Of a stretch of 64,000 nt of DNA, positions 1 through 11,857 are shown piece by piece (the first letter of the stretch is position 1; each line of letters starts with the position of its first letter). The translations under genes were made by a program, and so were the position numbers. The notes beneath the pieces were generated by a model. It was not told the DNA's origin and did no database searches. It saw nothing but the letters and a program-made list of their open reading frames with translations. Source of the stretch: Castanea sativa (lineage: Eukaryota; Streptophyta; Magnoliopsida; Fagales; Fagaceae); the NCBI RefSeq assembly GCF_040712315.1, contig NC_134015.1, positions 23,499,614 through 23,563,613 of the forward strand, in the 5' to 3' direction.

Positions 1-247
1 CAAAAAAAAAAAAAAAAATCTATGTTTTTAATTATATATATAATTTTTATTTTTAGAACCTAATTTATAAGTGGATAAATAAATTTGAAAATCAATAAAA
101 AAGTGACCCTAGTTTTTAAGCAATGTTTTAGTGGAAGTTAGGGTTGTATTTTTACCGGATTGTCCTTTAGTTTTGTCTCTACTTAAATATAGGAATGTAA
201 GGATATTTCAGAACAAAAAAATAAAAATAAAAATCTGGATTGTCCTT

Positions 248-251
<4 letters not shown>

Positions 252-282
<31 letters not shown>
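252..282. repeat. (TA)n microsatellite
   Basis: About fifteen uninterrupted TA dinucleotides follow the end of the first direct-repeat copy. It is a simple sequence repeat with no other function visible. Confidence 0.85.
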
Positions 283-284
<2 letters not shown>

Positions 285-386
285 TTTGTTTTTGGATAAA
301 TGTGGGGTGTTTAACTTATTTTTCTATTTCGAAAAAAAATAAATAAACATATAGTTGCTTTGAAGAAGTGAGTTAATGGAAGAGAA

Positions 387-535
387 AATTCTTAGGTAGT
401 CCCGGAGTATAGTGAAATGGTGCTCCCTCCTCTCACATTCATTGTGGACCCCACCATGAATTTAATGAGTAAGCCTCACTATAAATGTGAGAGGAGGGAG
501 CATCATTTTCCGTGCTCCAGGAGTACCTAAGAATT
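387..535. mobile_element. Foldback MITE of about 149 bp
   Basis: The left arm begins AATTCTTAGGTA and the right arm ends TACCTAAGAATT. The inner arms TGCTCCCTCCTCTCACATT and its reverse complement also pair, so about 55 bases on each side can form one long imperfect hairpin. This is the structure of a non-autonomous foldback miniature transposon. No transposase is present. A short AT-rich target duplication cannot be distinguished from the flanks, so the superfamily stays open. Confidence 0.7.
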
Positions 536-668
536 ACTCAGAAGGGAAGAGTTTTCTATTTTGTAGGCAATATTTTAGTGCAAGTTAGACATGTATTTTT
601 ACCAAACTATCCTTTAGTTTTGTTTCTACTTAAACCTAGGGGTGTAGGGGTATTTTGGAACAAAAAAA

Positions 669-1914
669 TCCGGTCCAAACAAGAAAAAACCCATTAAATA
701 GTAGTATAAATAAGTGTTTAATTGCATCTGTTATCTTGATAATTCTTAATAAGACTTTTCTTAAAAATATTTTTCATTTTTCACAGCCAATATTATGTTT
801 GTTTTAATTCAAGACAATCATAATTACATTATACATCTATGCAAAGTTTTCTCATGCATCGTATGAGTTTGTGACTAATAATAACTAATAGCCAAAAAGT
901 TTGATTTTTTGTTGACCGCGTCTTATTGCGTCACATGACTACATAAATTACTGTCACACGCTTACATTTAAAAACCGAACAGTTATACCTTTTACATTAG
1001 GTGGTTTATGCGAAACATTTAAATATTCGTAATAGGATTAGTGTTCGGTGTGTCTCTCTTAGACAGTAGTTACCGAATAAAAACAAAAATTAGAGAACAA
1101 ATACTTCTTTAAAATCATGACATATCAGCAAATATGACTTAATTATAAAATAAATAAATAAACCAATTAGGCCAAAAAAAATTACTTTTATCCTCACCTA
1201 CACGTTAACTTTTAAAAACCCACACCGTTTCAGTTTCTAACCACTCTATCTTCCTTCTCTATAATGTTTCCCTTTTTATGTTATGCTTTTTTTAGTTTTT
1301 CCTCTACGAGAAGGAAACCCAGTGACGCTTGAAGAGAAAGAACAGAGTCCTGCCTTCATTGGCCTGCCACCACCGGTCAGCCAGCAAAACCACTACCGGT
1401 AAAACTGATTTCTTGCGTTTTCCCTTTCTGTTGTAATACTTAGGATTTTCTTTCTTTATCTTCTTCCCCTTCCGAGTGAGAGTTTGTTTGTGTAATTTGG
1501 GTGGCTCAATTTATTTTTCCTTCCCCTCGATGTTCACACTGTCACGCTATTTATATTTGTTTGGTATATCCAATACCAAGGAAATTTCAATAGACACTTT
1601 TTAATATATCAAAATTGAAGAGTTATGCATTTTCAATAGACCCCTTTTGGCATATATATACTACAACCTATCTCATATACATCTATATTCACCGCAAATT
1701 AAACTATAGAGGCAGCATTCTGTCTCATATTTCTTCCCACAAAAAACTAATAAATAAAATAATATTATTTTATTCTACCTAATTAATAAAACTTTATGTT
1801 ATCAATATTTTTTTTTTATGCATTTTTACTTACTACTGCAACTAAAAAAATAATGACTTTTTTCTTTCCTAAAACTCATTTAGTAGCTACTTTCGTACAT
1901 CGTTAGCGACCACT
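669..1914. other. AT-rich intergenic DNA upstream of F-box gene 1
   Basis: I see no supportable gene here. A less AT-rich patch at about 1300-1400 includes CCACCACCGGTCAGCC and ends CTACCG before a GTAAAACT that resembles a splice donor. It could be a non-coding first exon of the F-box gene downstream, but nothing else supports this. The rest is low-complexity A/T sequence. Confidence 0.4.
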
Positions 1915-2015
1915 AAAAGTATAAAACCAAAAAGGCCTAATCCCTTGTTAACTAGATATGTGACTATCGTTTCTCAAAAGATAAAATATATAAATAAAAA
2001 AAGTGACTGTGACTC

Positions 2016-2022
2016 TATATAA
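2016..2022 (+). promoter_or_regulatory. Candidate TATA box of F-box gene 1
   Basis: CTATATAAG lies about 265 bases upstream of the first in-frame ATG of the F-box gene, inside the duplicated segment. In copy 2 the corresponding place is an expanded (AT)n tract split by element E, so this box is not preserved there. The call rests on motif and position only. Confidence 0.35.
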
Positions 2023-2285
2023 GTGAAATAGTCGTGTCAGTTTAATACAATAATACATAACAACCAAAGGGTGAATTGCTCTTTGTCTATTAATTACTCC
2101 TAATTTCCAGCTTATTTCTGATCTCTTAATTATATAACAAACATAGGAATAACGAATAATAGGAACAAACTAAGAACGAAGGGGTACACAAATTTCAAGA
2201 CCTTATAGCATAGTTTATAAATTTCTCTCGGTGCTGTATTGCATGTGAGAGTATCATTTAGCATATCAAAACCTTTTGCAAACTC

Positions 2286-4267
2286 ATGTCCTTCGACTCT
2301 ATATTCATGGTTTTTTCCATTTTCTTCATTATCTGGCTAGGAGTTGCATTTCGAGTCCTTCCCTCTACATTGAACACTGAGATGTGGTTGCTGAGGAAGA
2401 AGAAGAAGAAGACCAATATATCAGAAGACTCAATACCAGAACTGCCTTGTATAATACTTATGGATATTTTATCCAGACTTCCCATTACGAGCATCCTTCA
2501 ATATAAGTGCGTTTGTAAGACCTGGTTCAATATAATCTCAGACCCTTATTTCGCTAAGCTGCACTTTGCAAGAGCACCCGTCAGCCTTCTTTTTAGCAAC
2601 ACATCTGATTTTAGTATTTTAGATAAGAGATTGTATGTGCTTGAGCTTGAAGCTTGGGACACACATGATTCTTTTGCTCCGTTGAAAAAGTTGCCTAGAG
2701 AGATTAACCATCTAGGTGGGGTACTGCAATTTGAAACTTCCTGCAATGGCTTGTTGTGCATCAGTGCAGTTTGTCGCAGGAAACCCGTTAGGTATGTGTG
2801 TAATGTAATTACAGGAGAGTACGTGGCCCTTCCACAACCCAAGAATGATGGATTCAAAAGAAGAATACTGGGGTTTTGTTTCAGCCAAACCAGTAAACGA
2901 TACAAGCTGATTCAAGAAATTTGTGATAATAGGTGGTCTTTTGCTACACAGGAGCCTCAATCGCGTCAGATTGAGGTATACACACTTGGTACGGAGAAAT
3001 GGAGAAATATTGGAGATTTCCCGTATTCATTTCCTAAATCAGAATACCAAAGTTTTTGTGACTCCTTGAATGGTGCTCTGCATTGGTTGGTTCAGCCTCA
3101 TAACAATACCACATTCATATGTCAATTTGACATTGAGAATGAGCAATTTAAACCATTTCCCGGACCCCCTGTTCAAGACCTTTCGAGGATCAGGCATATG
3201 CATTTGGGAGTGTCAGGAGGTTTCCTCTATTTATGTGAGAAATTTTTGACTTCTTATTCTGTTGAAATTTGGGTTATGAAGGATTATGGTGTCGAACAGT
3301 CTTGGAGGAAAGAGTTCGTTATCTCTAATGCGGAATGGACTAATTCAATATGGAATCGTGGACCTGTACAGATTTTGAACTATGGTCCATACACAAAAAT
3401 GGAAGCAATGGAAGGTGTTGAATTGTACATTTTGCATAATTCTGAGTTGTCTGCCTATAATGCCAAAAGACATGAGCGGAAAATTCAGGTTTGTGGTATT
3501 GCTCCATTCCACTTTGTGATTCCTTATGTACCAAGCCTTGTTTCACTCAAGGAAGCTGTGATTGGGGAAAGTTCACAGGTAATTTGTACCAAATCAAAAT
3601 TGTCTTAATTTTTTTCCTTTTAATTGTTCATCCTCTTCAGTTAGTAATCACAGGTTTAAAATTTAAAAGAAAAATATCTTCTTAGGCTGTATAGTGCACA
3701 TCACATGACATAATTTTCGTTATATGGTAAGTAGCAACAGCATGTAAACGTTGACATGTGATGTTTGATAATAAAATTCTTGCTGCGTGCAAGCATTCTG
3801 TTGATCTCATAAAATTCATGTTTGATAATAATGTCATAATACTAACGGTTATGCTTTGCTCACTAATCAGCATACCGCTATAAACATTTAGTTCTTTAGA
3901 ATGATAAAATATGAATTTCGTGTTGAAAATGAATACTGCTCTAACTTTTTATTCAACTTACACATTGACTATTTTGCGAAATTACACGTCTTTTTTATGG
4001 TAAGCAATATAACAAAGTTGGATGTAATTTCAGCCATTTTCATTAAAATTGACATGGTTGTTTTTTCACCCGCAGCTCATCAAGACCATTCAATCTCTTG
4101 AAGTGAGTAGACTATATTCCTTGTTGATTTCAGTGACTGATAAACTTGATTCAGCGTTGTGTAAGCTGGCTTTGCTGCTTTTTTTTATGGGTACTACGCC
4201 GGGAATTAAACTGAAGCCTAATCCTTGGTTCATAAAAAAGTACATTTGCCGTTTAAAACAAAGATGA
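2286..4267 (+). CDS. F-box protein with F-box-associated (FBA type 3-like) domain, gene copy 1
   Basis: The predicted protein is an SCF ubiquitin-ligase adaptor: the F-box binds SKP1 and the C-terminal region selects a target, which is unknown here. Exon 1 is 2286-3578 (431 codons). It ends in a CAG|GTAATT donor in phase 0. Exon 2 is 4076-4267, after a CCCGCAG acceptor, and adds 63 residues, ending KQR. Without splicing the frame stops nine codons later, at 3608. The F-box spans about residues 50-95 (ELPCIILMDILSRLP ... CKTWFNIISDPYF). The FBA-like part follows, with CNGLLC, a VCNVITGEYVALPQP-type strand, KWRNIG and DSLNGALHWL. A hydrophobic stretch (residues 6-25) and a lysine run from an AAG repeat precede the F-box. 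The hydrophobic part may be untranslated if the ATG at 2382 (MWLLRK) is the start. The family is common and fast-evolving in plants. Copy 2 shares the exon layout. Confidence 0.85.
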
Positions 4268-5721
4268 CAAGAAAATATGCAAACCGGAAGTACAGCCAAC
4301 CAGTGAAATGTAGAAATGCACTGCTTGAGAACTTCTGGGTTTCTCTAATTGGCAAAGTTTCACTCAATCATTCGCATTGTGCCCAGTTACCATTTCTCAT
4401 TGGTGCTGATCCAGTGTATATGGCAACATCAAGAATAGATTATAGATCCATTGGCAACACCAATTAAGAGACTACTTCTTCGTTCAATTGAATCTAGAAA
4501 ACACTACTATACTTATTGCTTATTTGCTTCCACTTATTCCGCAATTTGTTTTACTTTTTTGGCTAGGTACAATAATTAAAGTTTTATTTTTATTTTTAGG
4601 CACTGCTGTATTAACCCTTTCTTTTTTACTAAATAAGTAATCATAAAAGCATACTTAGTCTATGGAGTTACCAAGATGAAGACGTCAAATTTGAGGAGCG
4701 CATAGATCATCCAAATCATTCCATTGCAGAAGTAGGCGAGTGAGATAAAGAATGGCATGTACTTCAAACTCTTAGTTCTAATTACCCTACCCTTCCAAAA
4801 TACTAACGGTTATGCTAGAAAGAGTGCAATTAGAATGTGATCATGAACTCTTTCCTTGCTCCCAACAATCTGCCACAATTTAACTTCTAGTGCTTTACTA
4901 TTTATCTACTTAGTGACAGATTTTGAGGGATAATTCCCCATTCATTGTCTGTGTGATCATAAATGTCTAATTGCCCTGACCATTAAAAAAATAAGAAAAA
5001 TGGAAATGGTATAAGAACAAAACCTCAGAATACTTGGATGAAATTAAATGACACAAGATGAAAAGTTCCCCGATAAAATTGAAATAAAAAAAAAATAGAA
5101 AAAAAGTTATTGAAAACATGAACACTAAATTTTTGTAATATATATGGTGAAGTTTTAAGGTACTAACCAATGATGCCCACAATGGTTCTATTTGTGTCAG
5201 TGTTAACCATAGTTGCAATGTCCAAACAAGATATAAGGATGAAAAGAAGAAGAAGATGAAGAAAAGAGAAATAAAAATATGGAGTACCAAAATTTTTTCT
5301 ATTTCATACATTCTGCTCTGTTTGTTTCACTAAAAAACATTCGGTAAAGATAATTTTCTACATTTTCTAGTGTTTGGTAGCAAAAAAAAAAAAAAAAAAA
5401 AAAAAATGGTCAACGGAAAACTATCTTTAGTCAACTGAAAACCCTAATAAAAATAAGGCTTATTTTCTACAGTTTCTTTTCCAAAATTTTTTTTTTGAAA
5501 ACAATCTCTCTCTCACTTTTTCTCTCTTCCCTTTGCTTTTTCTACTCCTCACACCCTCACTATCACTAACTCTGGTCTCTCCTCTTCCATAGATCTCTCT
5601 CTCTCTCTCACTCTCTCTCACTCTCTCAATGTTTCTCTTCCCCTTTATAACACAGTTCTTTGATTAGATTTTTTCCCCCTCACTGATCGGTTAATAGCTT
5701 CGACATGCAAAGGAGAACGGA
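4268..5721. other. 3' flank of F-box gene 1 and AT-rich intergenic DNA
   Basis: Up to about 4855 this is the 3' flank shared with copy 2. Beyond it the sequence is unique, with a poly(A) run near 5383-5406 and a CT-rich tract at 5505-5630 (repeated CTCTCT). No gene is supportable. The stretch ends at the target site of element A. Confidence 0.5.
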
Positions 5722-6976
5722 TGTTGCGACTTAAATAATGCTCCCAAGTGCAGGATTGTTGCGAAGTAATAACTCGAAAAGTCCAAGGTCAAATCCACAG
5801 GGAAAAGGGAATTTGCTTAGCAAACCACAAGAGAATAAAACTAAAATAATAATGTTTAACTGAAGAGATTTTTGATAGTTTAGTAAATGTAATTTAAATT
5901 GAAAGAAAATAACAATATATTAAGGCGCTAAGGTTTAGGGATCCACACACAACACATCTATTGGTAGTCTTAACAATATTTATTTTATAACTCAACTAAA
6001 ATTTATACGAAGGATGATCTTAGTCGGATGATTTAACAATAAAAACTCAAAAATTTAATTTTCTAAGGTAGTTTCATGCAATTGATTAATTTTAGGCAAA
6101 ACAAAACTAGTAAATTAGTTTGCAGGGAATACTAAGCATTTAACATGCCCGGAGTCTACGATAAATCAAAGGATTATACAGAACTAAACAATTTTATTGA
6201 TGAGTAAAACAATCAAAAACATAAAAATATAAGCATTAAACCAATAAATAATTATTAAAAACATATCAATAACGGTTGGGTTTCACCCCTTGCCTTAGCA
6301 AAGTTTCTAGCAAGCCATAACACAAATAGAACTCTAAAAACTGTAAAGAAACTTTAAAAAAACCTAAATTATGTTCTACAGCAGCTCTCCCCTAAATTTG
6401 GCCCTAAAGAGCCTTTAAATAAGTCAAGGAATCCTATTACAAGTTGAATTCCCATTTGGAAAAAATCTCAGGTTTTTAGGTTTCACTTAACCGACGTTTT
6501 TGACTCATTTAACTTCAGAATTCAGACTGTTGGTAAACTAAAGAGTTGTAGCCCTTTAAGTTAGCTTTCTAGCTCAACTTGAATCATCTCAATTGAACAT
6601 CTGAGCCAAAAGTTATACTCCAAATACTAACTGGTGTGCAAGCTGGAATCCTAATCCGAATTGGACTTGGACTAGGTGCAAATTTCCTTTGATTCCTTGC
6701 TCCAATTGGACTTGAATTTAATTGGGTTGACCTTCTTTGACTTCATCATGACACTTGTAAAATTAAAGTCCATTAGCTTTCTTTTTTGCACAAATCCACT
6801 TATTTAATTTCATTATCCTACAAAAAACAAATTCACGCATTAAAATTCAATTAAGCACAAAATTTATTATTTAGCATTATTCCAAAATCAACTATAAAAT
6901 GCACGAATTAACTCAAAATAAGTATGATAATATTTTTCTAATAATGATATAAATATGCAAAATTAAGCTATTATCA
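5722..6976 (-). repeat. Element A left LTR (3' LTR)
   Basis: It starts TGTTGCGACTTAAATAATGC and ends GCTATTATCA, matching the right copy over most of its length. It carries about 150 bases (near 6465-6625, CTCAGGTTTTTAGG onward) that the right LTR lacks. The TG...CA ends and the adjoining minus-strand purine tract fix the limits. Confidence 0.85.
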
Positions 6977-7164
6977 CAATCCCCAACCAGCTCATTGCTA
7001 GTCCTTAGCAATTTAAGCAACTCGAGACAAAGACACAAAATAACAAAAAATTATTACTTTAGTAGAAATAGTTAATCAAATGTCAAAACACTAACAACCA
7101 CCAAAGATATTCCACATGCCATCAATACTTAGTGTGTGAATAGTTTAGCCAATACAAACACAAC

Positions 7165-7844
7165 TGTATGGGGATGGACCCCAGGCCCCATGGGCCTTGA
7201 GCCTAAGCCTCGGTACAGGAATAGGCCCCAGGCCCCAGTACATAGATGGGCCCCAGGCCCATGGGCCTTGGGCCCAAGCCTCCTAACGCGTATTTGGCCC
7301 TACCCCATTCTTGGTCCATCAGCTCGATCCGGACACCCCAGGGCCCAATCTATGCACTAAAACTGAAATAGGACCTCGCTAACTTAAATACCACTAGTCG
7401 GGGATATCGTTGCCCGTAGAACTCTTGTACCCAGTCGCCCAGTAGTGCCTTCAATAATATCGCTACCAGGCGGGTTCATGATGGTGAGAATCAGTTCCAA
7501 TGCCACTACCACTTTCCTACCAGAAACCCACCTAAAGATGACAGAATTGGACCCTCATCTACACTAGGAAGGAAAGTAATCATGGCACCTCCACTTATCT
7601 AGGGCTATAAATAGAAGAATGGAAGGAGGAAATTGGGTTGGCAATTTCAAAAAGAAACAAAGAGAGAAGAGAGAGACTACCATAAGAAGAGGAATAGAGA
7701 CTTACAGAAATAGAGGACCTCAAAGAGTCCTAAGTGATTGCATGGGTTTCAAAGTGAAGGATCACCATAGTAGGAAACTCAAAGCCCACGAAACAAATAG
7801 ATTGTGAGCCCAAAATCGTATACTACATATTTTTGGCCCGCACA
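7165..7844 (+). repeat. Element B 5' LTR
   Basis: It starts TGTATGGGGATGG and ends GGCCCGCACA, with an unusually GC-rich left end made of reiterated GGCCCCAGGCCC/CATGGGCCTTG palindromes. A TATA-like CTATAAATAG sits at 7605-7614, suitable for a plus-strand promoter. It is about 20 bases longer than the 3' LTR, mainly through the reiterated GC-rich part. Confidence 0.9.
7606..7613 (+). promoter_or_regulatory. TATA box in element B 5' LTR
   Basis: TATAAATA within GGGCTATAAATAGAAG lies about 230 bases before the LTR end. The same box is kept in the 3' LTR at 17464-17471. It is a plausible core promoter for the element RNA. Confidence 0.6.
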
Positions 7845-7846
7845 AT

Positions 7847-7863
7847 TGGCGCCATCTATGGGG
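7847..7863 (+). other. Element B primer binding site
   Basis: TGGCGCCATCTATGGGG begins two bases after the 5' LTR and starts with the TGG that pairs with a tRNA CCA end. Its position confirms the plus-strand polarity. Confidence 0.7.
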
Positions 7864-7906
7864 ATCTCCTACAAAGTTGTGGTTCTGCTGAGATCAAAGC
7901 GAGAAA

Positions 7907-9250
7907 ATGTCCGGAGGACAATTAGGGAGCTACGCTGAAAGTGGCTCTAGAAGGTCTTCTCGGGGATCTACTTGGCGAGAAAGAAGGCAAAAGAGACATG
8001 AAGATAGGGAGCATGAGCGAGAAGAAGAGCAATCCAGCCTTGGGGACAAGTCGTATCAGACTTACTAGATAATGTCGGGCACTTCAGAGCATCGGCGTGT
8101 AGACGAGCAAGGCGAGGAGCTTGAGCGATTATGAAGGTTGGTGAGAGATTTGGAATTGGAAAAGAGAGGGAGGCATCAGAGGAGAGGTCGTGGGGAACAC
8201 GAGGTAAGGTCGACCAATGTGGGAGGTCGATACGAAACCGGGTCTCATCAGTCTGGTCCCCATTGTCACAAGGATCGCTCGCGGTCATGGGAATATGTAG
8301 ATATGGGTTCAACTTCCCCCGAAGAGTAAGGGCCCAGGAATGTCGCCATGGATGCTATGAGCCGAACGTTGCGCCGAGCTGCTCGATCACCATTCTCGGG
8401 GGACAATGAGCAAGCTGCAAGCCCTTATGCCAAATAGATTTACGTAGCCGCTGTTTAACTCTTACGATAGGAAGATAGACTCGGTAGAGCACGTAAGTCA
8501 TTATATACAGATGATGTCGTTACATGCCCATAATGATGCGTTGATGTGTAAGGTGTTTCCTTCAAGTCTCGGGCCCACTACATTGAGATGGTTCAATGGA
8601 CTAAGGAAGGGCTCGATTCACAGTTTTGCTAAGCTGATCCAGGAGTTCGGTGTCCGATTCATGACCTACAGCCGGGTACCACAGCTGGTGGACGCACTGT
8701 TCTCAGTGAAAATTAGGGCTAGAGAAACCCTTCGTAACTACACTAACCGGTATTAGGAGCTTTACAATGAAATCAGTAGGGGCAACGAGAGAATCGCGAC
8801 AAGCACCTTCTAGTTGGGATTGCCCAAGGATTCTAAGCTTCAAGAGTCACTAACAAGGAGGCCTCCCGAGGATATGAGGGAACTGATGAGGCGTATCGAG
8901 GAATATAAGTGGTTAGAAGATGACCAGCTCCAAAATAAAGGTAAGGCCCCAGTTGTAAGCAATCCTCAATAGGGCAGTTTTTAGCCAAGGCCCAGGAAGG
9001 ATTTGAGGATTCAAGAATCGGAAGCCCGGGTAGGAGAAGTAAATGTGGCATTCAAAAAGCCGATGCATAAGATCGTGGATCGAATCAAACATGAGCCATA
9101 CTTCCGGTGGCCAAACAAGATGGGGGTGACCCGTCGAGAAGAAATCAAAACCTATATTATACATACCACAAAGACAAAAGGCACACCACCGAGCAATGCA
9201 GGGTGTTAAAGTATTATTTGGGGCAGTTGGTAAAGGCGGGATATTTGAAA
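7907..9250 (+). pseudogene. Element B gag (decayed)
   Basis: The frame opens at ATG 7907 (MSGGQLGSYAESG) with an Arg/Glu-rich N-terminus. It stops near 8066. The retrotransposon gag domain is visible at 8511-8756: LMCKVFPSSLGPTTLRWFNGL then FGVRFMTYSRVP. The following Trp codon (RYW in relatives) is a TAG. Later pieces (9003-9209) contain KPMHKIVDRIKHEPYFRWPNKMG, equivalent to the region before the CCHC-like box in element C. Several frameshifts separate the pieces. Confidence 0.7.
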
Positions 9251-9257
9251 AGAGTTC

Positions 9258-9866
9258 ATGGTGGGCCTTAGGAACCAGGAGACAGGGCAGGATGCACGGC
9301 CACGAGGGAATCCTCTTCCCCCTCCGCTGGGAGTGATAGAAGTCATCCATGCAGCCCCTAGGGGCACGTTGGTTCCCAGGATAAGGGATGTGTTAGCTGT
9401 GGCGCTCGCAGGAAGCTGCACGGATGAGCGACCCCCTAAAAAGAGGCTGAGATACACTCGGGAAACTATAGCCTTCGATGACGATGATCTAGAGGGCACG
9501 ATTCAACCACATGATGACGCTTTAGTGGTTATGACTTGGATAAATGATTTCACAATGAAAAGAGTGATGATAGATCAAGGGAGCGGTGCCGATGTGATGT
9601 ATCCCGACCTTTTCAGGGGGCTTAGACTAAAGAAGGAAGATCTCTCCAAGTATGATACACCCCTGGTAGGGTTTGATGGCCAGGTGGTAATCCCAGAAGG
9701 GCAGATTACCCTTCTTGTAAATATGAAAGGTAAGGAAGTGATGGCAGCCTTTATAGTGGTCGCATCATTTTCTCTATACACGGAGATCCTCGGTAGGCCA
9801 TGGATTCACGCAATGGGAGTGGTACAGTCCACCCTACACGTGAAGGTCAAATTTCGCACCAAGTAG
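9258..9866 (+). pseudogene. Element B aspartic protease region
   Basis: This open stretch of 202 codons corresponds to the polyprotein protease. It contains TIQPHDDALVVMTWI, then the active-site-like block MIDQGSGADVMYPDLFRGL. In this family D-Q-G-S takes the place of D-T-G-S. It continues with VIPEGQITLLVNMKG and ILGRPWIHAMGVVQSTLHVKVKF. It ends in TAG at 9866, in a region continuous in relatives. Element C has the same blocks at 44441-43725. Confidence 0.75.
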
Positions 9867-10089
9867 GGTATCGCTATAGTGCGGGGCAACCAGCAAATGG
9901 CCAGACAGTGCCTAGTAGCCGTGGTTGATAGGGAAAGCTAGCAAAAAGAGCTAACCGAGAAAGCTCTATTATAGCAACTACAAGAACCCCAAGGGGAAAT
10001 GGGGGCTAGCTATGCCAAGGATGTAGTGAAAGTAAAGATACTGCCAGATCATGAAAGGAGTTTTCTGATAGGAGCAAGTTTGAAGGACG

Positions 10090-11407
10090 AAGAGAGGGTA
10101 GAGTTGCTACTGTTTCTTGCGCAGAACATAGACGTGTTTGCTTAGAGCCCATACGAAGTGCCTGGGATTGACCCTGAGTTTATAGTTCACAAACTCAACA
10201 TGGACCCTCTGTACCCTCCTAAGAAGCAGAGACCCAGGAGATCAGCTATGGAGCATGTCGAAGTCGTCAGACAAGAAGTTAGGAGGTTAAAGGAAGTCGG
10301 GGCTATGAAGGAGACATTTTTCCCAGAATGGCTTGCAAACACTGTGGTAGTGAAGAAGAATGGCAAGTGGAAGGTTTGTGTTGACTTTATTGAATTAAAC
10401 CAAGCATGCCCGAAAGATCCATTTCTCATGTTGAAGATTGATCAGCTGGTAGATGCCACTTACGGGCACCCAAGGATAAGCTTTCTAGACGCTTTCTAGG
10501 GATATCACCAAATTGCCCTCGTTGCCGAGGATCAGGAGAAGACGGCATTCATTTCCCCTGATGCCAACTACCATTATACCATGATGCCATTTGGACTGAA
10601 GAATGCTAGGGCCACATATCTATGAATGATGACGAGGATGTTTAGGGATAAGATTGGGCGTACGATGAGGTGTATATTGATGACATGGTGATAAAAAGCA
10701 GGCGAGAGATGCAACATATTGACGACCTTAAAAAAGTGTTTGAAATACTCTCACAACACCAGCTGCTTCTCAATGCTAATAAGTGCGCTTTCGGAGTGGG
10801 GGTCGGCAAGTTCCTGGGTTATTTGATCACTAAACGAGGTATAGAAGTTAACCCTGATCAAATTGAAGCCGCGAAATGTCTCAAACCGTTGAGTAGTCCA
10901 AAGGAAGTTCTGAAACTAACCGGCATGTTAATTGCCCTTAACCGGTTTATTTCCAAATTTGCTAATCGGTGTCAACCATTTTATCAGCTTTTTAAGAAGT
11001 GGAAGGGATTCCAGTGGGACGAAGAATGTGACAAGGTCTTTCAGGACCTAAAGGAGTACGTAGGGCGAGCACTAATGTTGACAGCCCCAGTGCCCGGAGA
11101 AGACTTATACATGTACCTTTCAGTGTCCGAGCATGCCACAAGCGCCGTGCTGCTGAGAGATCAAGGTGTACAACTGCCAATATACTATATCAGCAAAACA
11201 TTTGTTGATGCTGAAATGAGGTATTTGCCGCTGGAGAAGTTGGTGTTAGTACTCATGCACTCAACACGAAAATTGCCCCATTATTTTCAGGCTCACACCG
11301 TCTATGTGTTGACCGAGTATCCTCTACAGTCATTGTTGAGAAGATCTGATTTTACAGGGAGAATAGCTAAGTGGGGGACTCGGCTAGGCTCTTTTGACAT
11401 TAGATAA
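10090..11407 (+). pseudogene. Element B reverse transcriptase and first RNase H
   Basis: In order: FLAQNIDVFA then a stop replacing Trp (TAG at 10144), SPYEVPGIDPEF, FPEWLANTVVVKKNGKW, VCVDFIELNQACPKDP, then FLDAF with TAG at 10497 replacing Gln of FQGYHQI. The catalytic block YIDDMVIKSR follows at about 10670, then FLGYLITKRGIEVNPDQ, LNRFISKFANRCQPF and RNase H blocks (YYISKTFVDAEMRYLPLEK). It ends in a stop at 11407 that interrupts the linker to the second RNase H. A frameshift lies near 10620. Confidence 0.8.
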
Positions 11408-11422
11408 AGGCCTAGAAGCTCG

Positions 11423-11857
11423 GTGAAGGGCCAAGTTCTCGCCGATTTCATCGCAGAATTTTTCCCGATGGGAGGATTGGAAATGATATGCCGCGTAGAA
11501 GTCTTCCCGTGGAAGGTATTTGTGGATGGCGCGTCCAACGCATCAGGGGCTGGGGTTGGAATCGGAGTTATCACCCCTGAAGGAATAAAGCTAGAACACT
11601 CTTTTAGGCTGGGCTTTAGGGCTTCTAATAACGAAGCCAAGTACGAAGCCTTGCCGGCTGGATTAAGAGTTGTCTCGGATTTGGGTGCTAAGGAGGTGAA
11701 GGTGTACTTAGATTCCCGATTAGTGGTCAATCAGATACGGGGGAGCTTTGAGGCCAAAGATCCTTGGATGATCGAGTATTTACAGTTAGTTAAGCAAACT
11801 ATGGGCCATTTTTCAAGTGTAAGAGTTGACCAAATGGCTAGAGGGCAAAACTGGTAG
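11423..11857 (+). pseudogene. Element B second (archaeal-type) RNase H
   Basis: The linker VKGQVLADFIAEF is followed by WKVFVDGASNASGAGVGIG, SNNEAKYEALPAGL and VYLDSRLVVNQI. These give the Asp, Glu and Asp expected for RNase HI. A duplicated RNase H of this type is the hallmark of the Tat group of plant Ty3/gypsy elements. The frame stops after GQNW. Confidence 0.8.

Larger units (their letters stand above)
119..668 (+). repeat. Diverged direct repeat (119-221 and 567-668) around a foldback MITE
   Basis: Two stretches of about 100 bases read in the same direction and align clearly. Both contain AGTG-AAGTTAG, then GTATTTTTACC, then TCCTTTAGTTTTGT, then CTACTTAAA, and both end in a GAACAAAAAAA run. 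The first copy is 119-221 and the second 567-668. Between them lie an (AT)n tract and the foldback element at 387-535. No coding potential is seen. It may be a small local duplication or two members of one repeat family. Confidence 0.6.
1915..4855 (+). repeat. Segmental duplication, copy 1 (undisturbed)
   Basis: From AAAGTATAAAACCAAAAAGG at about 1915 to the shared GTGATCATG at about 4855, this segment matches 48181-62598. The match covers upstream DNA, F-box exon 1, the intron, exon 2 and the 3' flank. Two gaps in the match are explained by element E and the hAT-type element in copy 2. Outside these limits the two flanks do not align by eye. Copy 1 therefore shows the pre-insertion state for both transposons. 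Confidence 0.85.

Noticed and set aside
2546..2960. Minus-strand open frames opposite the F-box exons (also 59281-59650)
   Set aside because: They are antisense shadows of the conserved F-box coding sequence and match no known family. Their presence in both copies follows from the duplication.
4967..5311. Hydrophobic minus-strand frame rich in Phe and Ile
   Set aside because: It is translated from A/T-rich low-complexity sequence and has no recognisable domain.
5335..5480. Possible inverted similarity with 26680-26815, which would bracket element A as ends of an older transposon
   Set aside because: Only short matches around AGTGTTTGGTAGC and its complement are visible. The similarity is too weak to call without alignment.
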